From the NCBI RefSeq assembly GCF_000184345.1, contig NC_017583.1, positions 2,418,001-2,482,000 on the forward strand: a stretch of 64,000 nucleotides of DNA, read 5' to 3'. Below the pieces are notes generated by a model. That model was not told the DNA's origin. It made no database searches and worked only from the letters and a program-made list of their open reading frames with translations. Positions within the stretch are counted from its first letter, which is position 1; each line of letters starts with the position of its first letter. The translations under genes were made by a program, and so were the position numbers. This document shows, piece by piece, positions 16,399 to 25,142 of this stretch. The stretch is from Spirochaeta thermophila DSM 6578. GTDB taxonomy: Bacteria > Spirochaetota > Spirochaetia > Winmispirales > Winmispiraceae.

Positions 16399-16426
16399 TT
16401 GACAGGATCCACACTCATACGATAGC
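16399..16426 (+). promoter_or_regulatory. Candidate promoter of tRNA-Leu
   Basis: TTGACA at 16399-16404 is a perfect -35. The best -10 is GATAGC at 16421-16426 with a 16-base spacer. The tRNA begins 18 bases further on. Confidence 0.55.
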
Positions 16427-16444
16427 CTGATGTCATGCACATAC

Positions 16445-16528
16445 GCCGGCGTGGCGGAACCGGGAGACGCGGCAGACTCAAAATCTGCTGGACGCATGTC
16501 CGTGTGGGTTCGAGTCCCACCGCCGGCA
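16445..16528 (+). tRNA. tRNA-Leu (anticodon CAA)
   Basis: The acceptor stem GCCGGCG (16445-16451) pairs with CGCCGGC (16521-16527). The anticodon stem GCAGA/TCTGC encloses the loop CTCAAAA with anticodon CAA. A variable arm and the GGTTCGAGTCC T-arm are present; the length of 84 nt suits a class II tRNA. The discriminator base is A (16528) and CCA is not encoded. Confidence 0.93.
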
Positions 16529-16569
16529 CGACCCCCTCCTCCCCCTATTCCCTGCCTGAGAGGTGACGC

Positions 16570-18423
16570 ATGTCCCTGAAAAAAGGTCTTTCCACCCTCG
16601 AGGTCTTCAGCATCGCCACAGGAGCCATGATAAGCTCCGGGCTGTTCGTCCTCCCCTCCATCATCTACCGCGAGGCGGGAGTCGGACTCAGCCTCTCGTA
16701 CCTCCTCGCAGGCTTCCTCCTCCTCCCTGCGGTGTTTTCCCAGCTCGAACTCTCCACCGCCATGCCGAAGGCCGGTGGCAACTATCTCGCGGTGGAGCGC
16801 ATCCTGGGCACGGCCGCCGGGGTGGTGGCAGGGATCACCAATTGGCTCGCCATCAGCCTCAAGGCAGGGTTCGCCCTCATCGGGATAGGCACCTTCATGA
16901 CCCTCCTCTTCCCCCACCTCACCGAACAGGAGATCAAGCTCATCGCCATGGGGGCCTGTATCTTCTTCACCCTCCTCAATATCGTGAGCGTGGAATCCTC
17001 GGGCAAGGCACAGGTGATCATGGTGGGAGGACTCCTCGCGATCCTCGCCGCCTACATCCTCCTTGGGTACAGGGCCATGGACTTCTCCAACTTCGTGAAG
17101 GCCCCGGCCGGTGACATCCACAGGATCCTGGGGGCGGCAGGCACGGTGGTGATCTCCTATGGCGGCATCACCAAAGTGGCAAGCATCGCCGAAGAGGTGA
17201 AGGACCCCGGAAAGAATCTGGTACGGGGGATCATGCTCTCCTTCTGGGTGACCATCGCCTTCTACGCGCTCGCCGTACTCGTGACCCAGGGACTCCTCTC
17301 GCACGAGGAACTCACCTCCACCTACACCCCCATTTCCACCGCTGCAGGCAAGCTGGTGGGCCCGGTGGGCGTATGGCTCACCGGCCTCGCGACCCTCCTC
17401 GCCTTCATCACCACGGCGAACGCGGGGATCATGACCGCATCCCGCAACCCCCTCTCCATGGCTCGAGACGGCCTTCTCCCCTCCTTCTTCGGTCGCGTCT
17501 CGGGGAAGACCGGCACCCCCATCCCCTCGATCCTCACCACCTCCGCCGTCATCCTCGCCGTGGTGGCGGGCCTCTCCATCGAAAACTTCGCGAAGGTGGC
17601 CTCGCTCTTCATGCTCTTCACCTACATCCTCACCAACCTCTCGGTCATCGTGATGCGATATGCAGGCCTGGTGAACTACCGCCCCACCTTCAAAAGTCCC
17701 TTCTTCCCCGTACTCCACATCACGAGCATCGTAGTATACGCCATCCTCATCGTCGACATGGGAGTCCTCACCATCGCCATCGCAGGAGGGATCATCCTCC
17801 TCTCCCTCCTCTGGTACCTGGTCTACGCACGCACCCAGTCGAGGCGACGCTCGGCCTTCCTCCACATGGTCGCCCGCCTCACCAACAAGGAGATCGCGGG
17901 CGACGACCTCGAGGAAGAGCTCCTCTCCATACTCCTGGAACGCCACGATATCGTGGAAGACGAATTCGACAGACTCATCCGCGAGGCGTGGATCCTCGAT
18001 ATGGACCGGCCGGCCACTCAGGACGAGGTCTTCGAGATCCTCGCCCAGGCCATCGCGGAACGGATCGATATCCCCGTGGAGACGGCCCGCGAGAAACTCC
18101 TCACCCGCGAGCAGGAGGCCTCCACGATCATATTCCCGGGTATCGCCGTACCGCACGCCATACCTCACATCGTGGTGGAGGGTGAAGGGACTTTCGCGGT
18201 CTTCATCGTGCGCAACGTACACGGTATCACCTGGAACGACCAGACCGTATACACCGCCTTCTGTCTCGCCGGAAGCAAGGACAAGAGGGACCTCCACCTG
18301 AGGGCCCTCATGGCCATCGCCCAGATCGTGCAGACCAGAATCTTCACCGAGGAATGGCTCAAGGCCCGCAATCCGCAGGAACTCAAGACCATCCTCCTCC
18401 TCGCCGAAAGGAAACGCACCTGA
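16570..18423 (+). CDS. APC-family amino acid permease fused to a PTS EIIA-like domain
   Basis: A 617-residue integral membrane protein. Residues 1 to about 430 are an APC-superfamily transporter with about 12 helices: SIATGAMISSGLFVLPSIIY is the substrate-binding first helix motif, and SYGGITKVASIAEEVKDP is the conserved cytoplasmic motif. After a linker, the C-terminal 140 residues resemble PTS EIIA type 2 / EIIA-Ntr (LTREQEASTII...GIAVPHAIPH), with His529 at the phosphorylated position. The tail may regulate transport in response to PTS phosphorylation; this is inference. The ribosome binding site is GAGAGGTGA. The HAD gene follows 1 base after the stop codon. Confidence 0.88.
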   Translation: MSLKKGLSTLEVFSIATGAMISSGLFVLPSIIYREAGVGLSLSYLLAGFLLLPAVFSQLELSTAMPKAGGNYLAVERILGTAAGVVAGITNWLAISLKAGFALIGIGTFMTLLFPHLTEQEIKLIAMGACIFFTLLNIVSVESSGKAQVIMVGGLLAILAAYILLGYRAMDFSNFVKAPAGDIHRILGAAGTVVISYGGITKVASIAEEVKDPGKNLVRGIMLSFWVTIAFYALAVLVTQGLLSHEELTSTYTPISTAAGKLVGPVGVWLTGLATLLAFITTANAGIMTASRNPLSMARDGLLPSFFGRVSGKTGTPIPSILTTSAVILAVVAGLSIENFAKVASLFMLFTYILTNLSVIVMRYAGLVNYRPTFKSPFFPVLHITSIVVYAILIVDMGVLTIAIAGGIILLSLLWYLVYARTQSRRRSAFLHMVARLTNKEIAGDDLEEELLSILLERHDIVEDEFDRLIREAWILDMDRPATQDEVFEILAQAIAERIDIPVETAREKLLTREQEASTIIFPGIAVPHAIPHIVVEGEGTFAVFIVRNVHGITWNDQTVYTAFCLAGSKDKRDLHLRALMAIAQIVQTRIFTEEWLKARNPQELKTILLLAERKRT

Positions 18424-18424
18424 C

Positions 18425-19105
18425 ATGGGGAACCGCTACCGCATGATCTTCTTCGATCTCGACGGCACCCTCCTCGACTACGCACGGGCCGAGGCATGGG
18501 CCCTCGAGCAGGCCGTGCGCCACACCGGTCTCGGATGGACCCCGGAGGTGCTGGAACGCTACCGTCGCACCAACGCCGAGCTCTGGAGGGCCCTCGAGCA
18601 AGGACGAACCGACGCTGCCACGCTCACCCGTCGACGTTTCCAGGAAACCATCCCCTCCCTCTCCGACCGCGAGGCGGAACGTCTCAACAGCATCTACCTC
18701 TCCCACCTGGAGCAGGCGGGATTCCTCCTCCCCCACGCGGAGGAGACCCTCCTCTTCCTCTCATCCCGGTACCGCCTCGGCGCCCTCTCCAACGGCTTCT
18801 CCCGCATCCAGAGATCCCGGCTCAGAGCCGCAGGCATCGACACGTATCTCGCCTACGTGCTCACCTCGGAGGACGCCGGAACCGCGAAACCCGATCCCGC
18901 CTTCTTTGCCCGGGCTCTCAGGGACAACCGCCTCCGGCCGGGGGAGGCCCTCATGGTGGGTGACTCCCCCACCTCCGACATCGCAGGCGCCCTCGGCGCA
19001 GGCATGGATTCCTGCTGGATCTCACCCGGAGACGATTGCCCCCCGATTCCCCGCCCCACCTATCGGATCAGGAACCTCGAGGAACTCCGTACCATCCTCG
19101 GCTGA
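18425..19105 (+). CDS. HAD-family phosphatase, YjjG-like nucleotidase
   Basis: A 226-residue haloacid dehalogenase-type hydrolase. Motif I FFDLDGTLLDY holds the nucleophile Asp, motif II is GALSNGFSRI, motif III includes AGTAKPDPAFF and motif IV is MVGDSPTSDIAGA. The large all-helical cap and the SNGFSRIQRSRL segment resemble YjjG, a nucleotidase for unusual pyrimidine nucleotides. The neighbouring dCTP deaminase supports a nucleotide-related role but does not prove it. It starts one base after the permease stop codon and is probably co-transcribed. Confidence 0.83.
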   Translation: MGNRYRMIFFDLDGTLLDYARAEAWALEQAVRHTGLGWTPEVLERYRRTNAELWRALEQGRTDAATLTRRRFQETIPSLSDREAERLNSIYLSHLEQAGFLLPHAEETLLFLSSRYRLGALSNGFSRIQRSRLRAAGIDTYLAYVLTSEDAGTAKPDPAFFARALRDNRLRPGEALMVGDSPTSDIAGALGAGMDSCWISPGDDCPPIPRPTYRIRNLEELRTILG

Positions 19106-19109
19106 CCGC

Positions 19110-19138
19110 TTGCCCCGGCCCGGGTTTACGAGTACAAT
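19110..19138 (+). promoter_or_regulatory. Promoter of dcd
   Basis: TTGCCC (19110-19115), a 17-base spacer and TACAAT (19133-19138). The ATG follows 9 bases after the -10, so the leader would be only 2-3 bases. No Shine-Dalgarno is present. Confidence 0.6.
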
Positions 19139-19147
19139 CTCTGCGCC

Positions 19148-19675
19148 ATGATACTTTCAGGGAAAGAGATAGAAAAACGACTCGGAAAGGACATCTTCAT
19201 AGAGCCGTTCTCGAAGAGACAACTCAACCCCAACAGCTACAACCTGAGGCTCCACAACGAACTGCTCGTGTACACCACGCCCCTGCTGGACATGAGGAGG
19301 CCGAACCCCACCGAGCGCCTCGTCATCCCCCAGGAAGGCCTTCTCCTCGAACCGGGACGGCTCTACCTCGGGCGGACCGTGGAGTACACCAGAACCTACA
19401 ATCTGGTTCCCATGCTGGAAGGCCGCTCCTCCGTGGGAAGGTTGGGCCTCTTCATCCACGTCACCGCAGGGTTCGGAGACGTGGGGTTCGAAGGGTACTG
19501 GACCCTCGAGATGTTCTGCATCCAACCGATAAAAATCTACCCGGGTGTTGAAATCTGTCAGATCTACTACCATACTATAGAGGGAGACTATGAGCCGTAC
19601 CGGAGCAGAAAATACCAGAAGAACGCCGGTATCCAGCCGAGCCTCCTGTACACCGAGTTCGAGGAGATGCGGTAG
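19148..19675 (+). CDS. dcd: dCTP deaminase
   Basis: Deaminates dCTP to dUTP, feeding dTMP synthesis. The 175-residue protein has the Dcd N-terminus MILSGKEIEKRLG and NPNSYNLRLH. The nucleotide-binding signature is EGRSSVGRLGLFIHVTAGFGDVGFEGYWTLE, with the catalytic Glu in the DVGFEG stretch. Dcd and bifunctional dCTP deaminase/dUTPase are close relatives; the sequence alone does not exclude the latter. The following EAL gene begins directly at its stop codon. Confidence 0.92.
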   Translation: MILSGKEIEKRLGKDIFIEPFSKRQLNPNSYNLRLHNELLVYTTPLLDMRRPNPTERLVIPQEGLLLEPGRLYLGRTVEYTRTYNLVPMLEGRSSVGRLGLFIHVTAGFGDVGFEGYWTLEMFCIQPIKIYPGVEICQIYYHTIEGDYEPYRSRKYQKNAGIQPSLLYTEFEEMR

Positions 19676-21268
19676 ATGGACCCTCTCACCCCACTCTCCA
19701 TCCTCCTGTTGGAAGGCACCATGAATGACGACAGGGACGACCGCCCTCTGCTCGATCGCGACGACGTACCGGAGGACATCAAGGCCGAACTCATCCTCTT
19801 CCGCAAGCAGAACCGTATCCTCCAGAGCAAGCTCGCCTATCTCATCGCCCAGAACAAGAAACTCAAGGATCTCCTGGAAAAACACAAACGGGCCAAGGAG
19901 ATCGCGGAGTACAAACTCTCCATCCACCCCGTCACCGGCCTCCCCAACCACTACAAGATGAGCCAGGACCTCCCCTTCATCCTCCGGAAATCCCAGGACG
20001 GGCATCAGGTGGCCCTCTTCATCGTGAAACTCGACCGCTCGTACAACATGCTCTCGAAAACCCTCAAACCCACCATGACGGAGTGGATACTCTACCAGAC
20101 GGGCATGAGGATCGCACACCTCGTGGGGAAGGAGAACCACCTCTACCATACCCGCGAGGACGAGTTCATCGTGGTGACCACCACCCTTACCACAGAGGAG
20201 GAGATCCTCGCCCTCGCGAGGGAGATCTCGCAGACCGTGAGGCGCCCTCACATCTTCTCCGGATACCACATATCGATAGGGAGCTACATCGGGATCGCCC
20301 TCTACCCGGATCACGGCTTCAACAAACACACCCTCCTCCACAACGCGGACATCGCCATGGAATACGCCATGGAGCAGAACACCCCCTTCGAGATCTTCAA
20401 GGAGGAGCTCCGCGAACGGGTGGTGGAACGCATGGACCTCCAGCAGTTCCTCATCAAATCACTCGAGGCCCAGGCCATACTCGAGATAAAGAAACAGTTC
20501 GACCTCTTCTTCCAACCCATTCTCACCCTCGAGCCCGCAGGGGAGAAGCGGTGGAGGATCACCAGGATCGACGCAGAGGCCCTCATCCGCTGGCATCATC
20601 CGACCAAAGGACTGCTCCTCCCGAACAAGTTCATCCCCGTGGCCGAGGAAACCGGTGTCATCATGCTTCTGGGCACCTGGGTCCTCTACACCGCGGCGGA
20701 CACCTTGCGGGACTGGGAGATCCTCGAATCCAGGAAGCCGCTCGTCTCCATCAACATCTCTCCGGTCCAGTTCGCCAACACCAACCTCGAGGAGTCCATC
20801 GCAAAGGTCTTGGAGAGCAGGGAGATAGACACCTCCCACCTCATGCTCGAGCTCACCGAGAACGTGGTGATGCAGGATCCCATGGAATCCATCAAGAAGA
20901 TGCAGAGGATCCGGGAGTACGGGATCAAGTTCGCCCTCGACGACTTCGGAACGGGGTACTCCTCCCTCAACTACCTCAAGTCATTCCCCATATCGTATCT
21001 CAAACTCGACAAGACCTTCTTCAAGGACACCCCGGAGAACGCATACGACAGGGCCATCGTCCGCTCCGTCATCACGCTCGCGAGAGAGCTCTCCCTGGGA
21101 GTGATCGCGGAAGGGGTGGAGACGGAGGCACAGTGTGAGTTCCTCCTCGAAGAAGGCTGTACCACGATCCAGGGCTTCCTCTTCAGCAGACCCCGGGACA
21201 GCGAGAGTTTCCTCCACTTCGTGCAGAACTGGCTCGACAAGGAAGTGGAACTCCCCTCCACCCCCTAA
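19676..21268 (+). CDS. EAL-domain cyclic-di-GMP phosphodiesterase with degenerate GGDEF domain
   Basis: A 530-residue cytosolic signalling protein. A coiled coil (KAELILFRKQNRILQSKLAY onward) leads into a GGDEF-like domain (about 85-230) whose signature position reads REDEF, so it is probably not a cyclase. The EAL domain (about 250-520) keeps EAL in IDAEALIRW, the metal-binding LELTENV, and ALDDFGTGYSSL with the following KLDKTF, so phosphodiesterase activity is likely. The ATG at 19676 directly abuts the dcd stop codon (TAGATG). An ATG at 19721 with GGAAGG before it is an equally plausible start. Confidence 0.9.
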   Translation: MDPLTPLSILLLEGTMNDDRDDRPLLDRDDVPEDIKAELILFRKQNRILQSKLAYLIAQNKKLKDLLEKHKRAKEIAEYKLSIHPVTGLPNHYKMSQDLPFILRKSQDGHQVALFIVKLDRSYNMLSKTLKPTMTEWILYQTGMRIAHLVGKENHLYHTREDEFIVVTTTLTTEEEILALAREISQTVRRPHIFSGYHISIGSYIGIALYPDHGFNKHTLLHNADIAMEYAMEQNTPFEIFKEELRERVVERMDLQQFLIKSLEAQAILEIKKQFDLFFQPILTLEPAGEKRWRITRIDAEALIRWHHPTKGLLLPNKFIPVAEETGVIMLLGTWVLYTAADTLRDWEILESRKPLVSINISPVQFANTNLEESIAKVLESREIDTSHLMLELTENVVMQDPMESIKKMQRIREYGIKFALDDFGTGYSSLNYLKSFPISYLKLDKTFFKDTPENAYDRAIVRSVITLARELSLGVIAEGVETEAQCEFLLEEGCTTIQGFLFSRPRDSESFLHFVQNWLDKEVELPSTP

Positions 21269-22035
21269 CGTGAGAAAGACACCGCGGAGGGAGGGTGAAG
21301 GAGATCGCGCACCCAGTCCCCCTCGTCCCAGAAGTCGTAGCGGTACGTGCGCCGGAAGTGCGCATCCTGACGGGCGAACTCCTCCCAGAGGGAATCGGCG
21401 GGAGGATCCGCCGTGATCACCACCCGCTCCCCCGTGAAGGGGTGGACGAAGGCGAGGAGCCTCGCATGGAGATGGATGCCTCCTCCCCGGTTGGTCCGCT
21501 TCGCCCCGTACTTTATGTCACCCTTTATATGGCACCCGAGGGCCGAGAACTGGGCCCGTATCTGGTGATGCCGTCCGGTATGGAGACGCACCACCACGAA
21601 GAAGTAGCAGTCCCCTGAACCGATCACCTGGTAGGAGAGGCGTGCGTACTCGCTCCTCTCCCTCTTCTCCGGAAAGGCGAAGGACTTGTTGACCCTCCGG
21701 CTCTCCACGATGAAGTGCTCCACCGTGTCGCTCGGAAGAGGGGGAGGGGCATCGAGGACCGCCCAATAGAGCTTGTACACACCTCGTCTCCGGAACAGGT
21801 CGGAGAACTTCCCCGCCGCCTTCCTGTGCCTGGCGAAGAGCACGATCCCGCTCGTGGGACGATCCAGGCGGTTCACGAGGTGGAGCCTCGGAGGGGCCCC
21901 GGCTCCGTCTCGCCTCCGCAGGTGCTCGAGGAGGAACTCCTGGAGCGTCCCTTTCATCACGTCGTTCTGCTGGACGAGCTCCTCTCCGCTCTTGTTCACC
22001 GCGATGATGTGTGCATCCTCGTAGATGATATCCAC
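21265..22035 (-). CDS. RluA-family RNA pseudouridine synthase
   Basis: Isomerises uridine to pseudouridine in rRNA or tRNA. The 256-residue protein carries the catalytic motif HLVNRLDRPTSG with Asp58, and the family motifs LHTGRHHQIRAQFSALG and GDIKYGA. No S4 domain is present, as in RluA/TruC-like members, so the target cannot be named. The start codon is GTG at 22035 after GGGAGGAAG. An IS256-family element ends 26 bases upstream and may have replaced part of the promoter. The gene converges with the EAL gene with a 4-base overlap. Confidence 0.9.
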   Translation of the reverse strand: MDIIYEDAHIIAVNKSGEELVQQNDVMKGTLQEFLLEHLRRRDGAGAPPRLHLVNRLDRPTSGIVLFARHRKAAGKFSDLFRRRGVYKLYWAVLDAPPPLPSDTVEHFIVESRRVNKSFAFPEKRERSEYARLSYQVIGSGDCYFFVVVRLHTGRHHQIRAQFSALGCHIKGDIKYGAKRTNRGGGIHLHARLLAFVHPFTGERVVITADPPADSLWEEFARQDAHFRRTYRYDFWDEGDWVRDLLHPPSAVSFSR

Positions 22036-22060
22036 GTCTTCCTCCCTGGTATAAAGGTGA

Positions 22061-22068
22061 CATCTTTT
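22061..22068. repeat. Left target-site duplication of IS copy 1 (CATCTTTT)
   Basis: CATCTTTT directly precedes the GGGACTG end of the element and recurs at 23414-23421. Eight bases is the duplication length expected for IS256-family insertion. Confidence 0.85.
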
Positions 22069-23413
22069 GGGACTGTAACATCGAGTGTTGAAAAAGGCGG
22101 GGAAAAAAGATAAGGGGTATCTCCCACCACACTAATCCTTTTTTCAAGGAGGAGATACCCCATGAAGCGTGGTAACACACGCACACTGATTGAGACACAG
22201 TATACCCTCTCTGATCTGATGAAACAAGTGGAAGACCAGCTACGGGAGGAGGTGCGCCACACCTACAAGACGTACCTGGAACACCTCCTTGAGACGCTGA
22301 GAGAGGAGGCAGTAGGACGACCACGATATGCACGAGGGGAGCCTGAGAAAGGGCAGTACTACCGGTACGGCTACAGAAAGTGGAAGAGCGTGCAGACCCC
22401 CTGGGGGCCGATCGAGGAGGTACGCGTGCCCCGCATTCGCACCGGCGGGGGGAAGGAGGTAAAGCTGGTGACCTACGAGCAGAGGCTCGTGGCCCTCGCC
22501 GAGCAGCTCCTTCTCGGGTATGTGGGAGGGATGAGCGCGCGGACGTGGGCCATCCTGTTACGGGAGCTGGGGATAGGCGAGGCTCACCCGCAGACACTCC
22601 TGCGGCTCATAAAGCGTCTTCGTGAGGAGAAGGAGCAGTGGCGGAGGAGGTCCCTTAGAGGAGTGAAGGCCCTTGTGCTGGATGGAGTGTGGGCAAAGAG
22701 GCGTGGGAGGGGTCAGAAGAAGCTGGTTGTCCTGAGTGCCGTGGGGGTGAAGGAGGACGGATCTCATGAGCTCCTCGACTGGGTCGTTGCGGAGCAGGAG
22801 GACCAGGCGAGCTACGAGCGACTCCTTACCAGGCTCTATGAGCGAGGGCTTCATGAGGTGGAGCTGGTGGTGGCCGATGAGGCTGAGGGGATCCGGCAGG
22901 CCGTGGAGACGGTGTATCCTGAGGCGAAGAAGCAGGTGTGTCTCTGGCACCTGCAGGGTACGCTTGAGCAGAAGCTCCTGCAGGACATGGGGGAACGGAA
23001 GGGGAAGAACGCAGACCTCCAGAAGGAGAGGCGAGCTTTTCGAGCGGAGTACTGGAAGCTCTTTGAGGCAGGAGGGAAGGAGGACGCAGCACGTGCGTTG
23101 GAGGCATTCGTGAAGAAGTGGGCGGCGAAGGCTCCCCGGATGACGGCCTCCCTCCTGTGGCGGAAGGACCGGCTTTTCTCCTATCTGGAGTTACCCTATG
23201 AGTGGAAGGAGAAGGTGAGGACGAGCAACCTTGCGGAGAACATGTTTCGGCACATGAGAAGCTTTCTACGGAGGTATCCTGGGTATATGAGCCATGCCCA
23301 TGCAGATGAGGTGGTAGGCCTCTACGTGGTGGGCATGCAGGTGATACAAGAGGTGGGGAGACGCACCCCTTATCAGCTCCAGCTCAATTTCAACACTCCC
23401 CCTTGACAATCCC
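22069..23413 (+). mobile_element. IS256-family insertion sequence, copy 1 (1345 bp)
   Basis: Complete element bounded by an 8-bp duplication. The left end GGGACTGTAAC...GAGTGTTGAAA and the inverted right end GGGATTGTCAAG...GAGTGTTGAAA form imperfect terminal repeats of about 25 bases. One intact Mutator-type transposase gene fills it. The leader between the left end and the ATG differs from that of the two copies at 45-49 kb, so it is a separate lineage. It lies between an rluA-type gene and tRNA-Ala. Confidence 0.93.
22162..23406 (+). CDS. IS256-family transposase (copy 1)
   Basis: The 414-residue Mutator-type DDE transposase has Asp174 in LVLDGVWAKRRG, Asp239 in LVVADEAEGI and Glu359 in SNLAENMFRHMRSF. 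The conserved C-x2-H pair is Cys260/His263 (QVCLWHLQ). All catalytic residues are present and the frame is open, so it may be active. The ATG follows AAGGAGGAG. It differs from copies A and B at scattered residues (for example in the region 275-310). Confidence 0.95.
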   Translation: MKRGNTRTLIETQYTLSDLMKQVEDQLREEVRHTYKTYLEHLLETLREEAVGRPRYARGEPEKGQYYRYGYRKWKSVQTPWGPIEEVRVPRIRTGGGKEVKLVTYEQRLVALAEQLLLGYVGGMSARTWAILLRELGIGEAHPQTLLRLIKRLREEKEQWRRRSLRGVKALVLDGVWAKRRGRGQKKLVVLSAVGVKEDGSHELLDWVVAEQEDQASYERLLTRLYERGLHEVELVVADEAEGIRQAVETVYPEAKKQVCLWHLQGTLEQKLLQDMGERKGKNADLQKERRAFRAEYWKLFEAGGKEDAARALEAFVKKWAAKAPRMTASLLWRKDRLFSYLELPYEWKEKVRTSNLAENMFRHMRSFLRRYPGYMSHAHADEVVGLYVVGMQVIQEVGRRTPYQLQLNFNTPP

Positions 23414-23421
23414 CATCTTTT
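23414..23421. repeat. Right target-site duplication of IS copy 1 (CATCTTTT)
   Basis: Matches 22061-22068 exactly and fixes the right boundary of the element. Confidence 0.85.
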
Positions 23422-23428
23422 CCTGCTC

Positions 23429-23458
23429 TTGACAAACACCCCGGTTTGTACGTACTCT
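23429..23458 (+). promoter_or_regulatory. Promoter of tRNA-Ala
   Basis: TTGACA (23429-23434), an 18-base spacer and TACTCT (23453-23458), 14 bases before the tRNA. The promoter lies wholly outside the IS, whose right duplication ends 8 bases earlier. Confidence 0.65.
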
Positions 23459-23471
23459 GTAGATAACAAAT

Positions 23472-23545
23472 GGGGGTGTAGCTCAGTTGGCTAGAGCGCT
23501 TGAATGGCATTCAAGAGGTCACGGGTTCAACTCCCGTCACCTCCA
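23472..23545 (+). tRNA. tRNA-Ala (anticodon GGC)
   Basis: The acceptor arm GGGGGTG pairs with CACCTCC (one G-T pair). The D-arm GCTCAGTTGGCTAGAGC is present. The anticodon stem CTTGA/TCAAG holds the loop ATGGCAT with anticodon GGC, and the T-arm reads GGGTTCAACTCCC. The discriminator is A; CCA is not encoded. Confidence 0.94.
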
Positions 23546-23577
23546 TTTTTTTGTTCCCACCTCTCCGGGATGATGCA

Positions 23578-25140
23578 ATGACGGCGGATACGAACGTTCC
23601 CCTTCCTGATTCGCAACAACCTCCCGGTTTCGACGAACTCTTCGGACAAGGGGGAGGTTCGGCTCCCACCAAACGCGGGTTCACCATCCCCAAGGAGCTC
23701 GTGGAGGCTCCGAAACCCTTCTTCAAGGATCCTCAGTACTATCAGAAGGTCCTCTCCGGCGAAGGGGAGGGGGCGAAACGACTCCACCAGAGTCTCGCCG
23801 CCTTTCTGAATACGGAGGATCCGCAGGAACGATCGATCTACCGGAACCGCATCATCACCGCTTCCTGGGAAGTGGCATCGTCCATCGCCCCCAAGATCAC
23901 CAGACGGGATCTCCCGCTCCCCAAGCGCCTCTTCCTCAGGTTCGGCATCCTCCTCCCCACCCTCCTCAGCGAGGAACAGCGCGAGATGTTCTCCCGGGTC
24001 ATCCTCGACAACACCACCGGGGAACCCGTCCACTACGTGGACGAGTGGCTCTACAAGATCGGCATCGGCGAGATCGCTCCTTCGGCCCAAGACGAGACCC
24101 TCACTGCGAAGAAGCGTCAGACAGAGCGGAAGAAGAACATCCTGGGGGAGCTCCAGGGCAAGCTCGAGGCCCAGAAGATGGTCATCATGAACAAATCCTT
24201 CGAGCTCGAGGCCCAGGAACAGGCCCTCCAGGAGCAGCTCAGGGTGATGTGCGCCCACGGGCGGGACCCCTCCAATCAGAACGCGCTCTTTCCCTTCACC
24301 GAGGCGCAGAAAGGCGCCTACACCGAGGTCCTCAATACGCTCCGCCGCATCTCACAGCTCGACAAGGAACTCGCACGGGAATACGCCGAGCTCAAGCGCA
24401 TCACCGCCCACATGGAAAAGGCCCGTGACGCGGGGATGGAAGAGGAAGAGGTGGACGCCGATGTCATACGGCAGGAGATGAGCGCCGTCAGGCAGATGGC
24501 CAAGCTCTGCGTAGGGAGACAGGGAAACCACTTTCCGCTCGCCATGCGGCACTACATACGACCCAGAATCGAGGACGTCGGCATAAGGGAACGAGTCCTC
24601 CAGATCCTCGCCGAGATAGAATACCTCGATCCGGGGGCCTTCGAACGGACCTACCGGCAGCAGGTCCACAGGATCGTCCCTCACGTGATACTCATACCCT
24701 CCTATGGCGAACGGGGCATCTGCTGGGAACCCTTCGAGAAGTACAACAGGGGAACGAGCAGGGGGCGGATCGCCATCCCCATGTACCCGAAGGACCTCAG
24801 GACCGCGGTGATCGCCGCTGTGGGCGATCTCAGGTGGCAGGTGGCGAAAGAGAAGGCACAACACTACTGGATGGAAGAAGGACTCACGGGGTGGTACTAC
24901 CAGTACTTCACAGACCACAAGATGAAGGGGGACGTGAAGGAACAGTTCATCGAGGACTACATCCTCTGGATCACCAAGGAGAGCGAGGGGACGCAGAAGC
25001 TCACCCGGGAGGTGAGGGACATCTTCTGGCGCTATATGCCCTTCCCACAGGAGATCAAGGACAAACTCAAGACCCGCGGCTTCGTGTACGCCGAGCTCTA
25101 CAAGAAGGACATCAACAGATCCCTCTCGGACGGCTACTGA
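23578..25140 (+). CDS. Conserved hypothetical protein, 520 residues
   Basis: I recognise this only as the kind of large cytosolic protein conserved among spirochaetes; no enzymatic motif is visible. It starts with a low-complexity segment (PLPDSQQPPGFDELFGQGGG), continues as a mostly helical protein with a long charged helix around residues 170-230 (KKRQTERKKNILGELQGKLE), and has a conserved-looking block GERGICWEPFEKYNRGTSRGR near 385. No signal peptide or membrane segment is present. The start is the ATG at 23578, 33 bases after tRNA-Ala; there is no strong ribosome binding site. Confidence 0.8.
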   Translation: MTADTNVPLPDSQQPPGFDELFGQGGGSAPTKRGFTIPKELVEAPKPFFKDPQYYQKVLSGEGEGAKRLHQSLAAFLNTEDPQERSIYRNRIITASWEVASSIAPKITRRDLPLPKRLFLRFGILLPTLLSEEQREMFSRVILDNTTGEPVHYVDEWLYKIGIGEIAPSAQDETLTAKKRQTERKKNILGELQGKLEAQKMVIMNKSFELEAQEQALQEQLRVMCAHGRDPSNQNALFPFTEAQKGAYTEVLNTLRRISQLDKELAREYAELKRITAHMEKARDAGMEEEEVDADVIRQEMSAVRQMAKLCVGRQGNHFPLAMRHYIRPRIEDVGIRERVLQILAEIEYLDPGAFERTYRQQVHRIVPHVILIPSYGERGICWEPFEKYNRGTSRGRIAIPMYPKDLRTAVIAAVGDLRWQVAKEKAQHYWMEEGLTGWYYQYFTDHKMKGDVKEQFIEDYILWITKESEGTQKLTREVRDIFWRYMPFPQEIKDKLKTRGFVYAELYKKDINRSLSDGY

Positions 25141-25142
25141 AC

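Noticed and set aside
15784-18426. An 880-codon open frame on the minus strand
   Set aside because: Only its last 186 codons (the TPR protein) are real. The rest is antisense to the permease gene and runs through tRNA-Leu; it has the Glu/Gly/Asp-rich composition of a mirror of a GC-rich gene.
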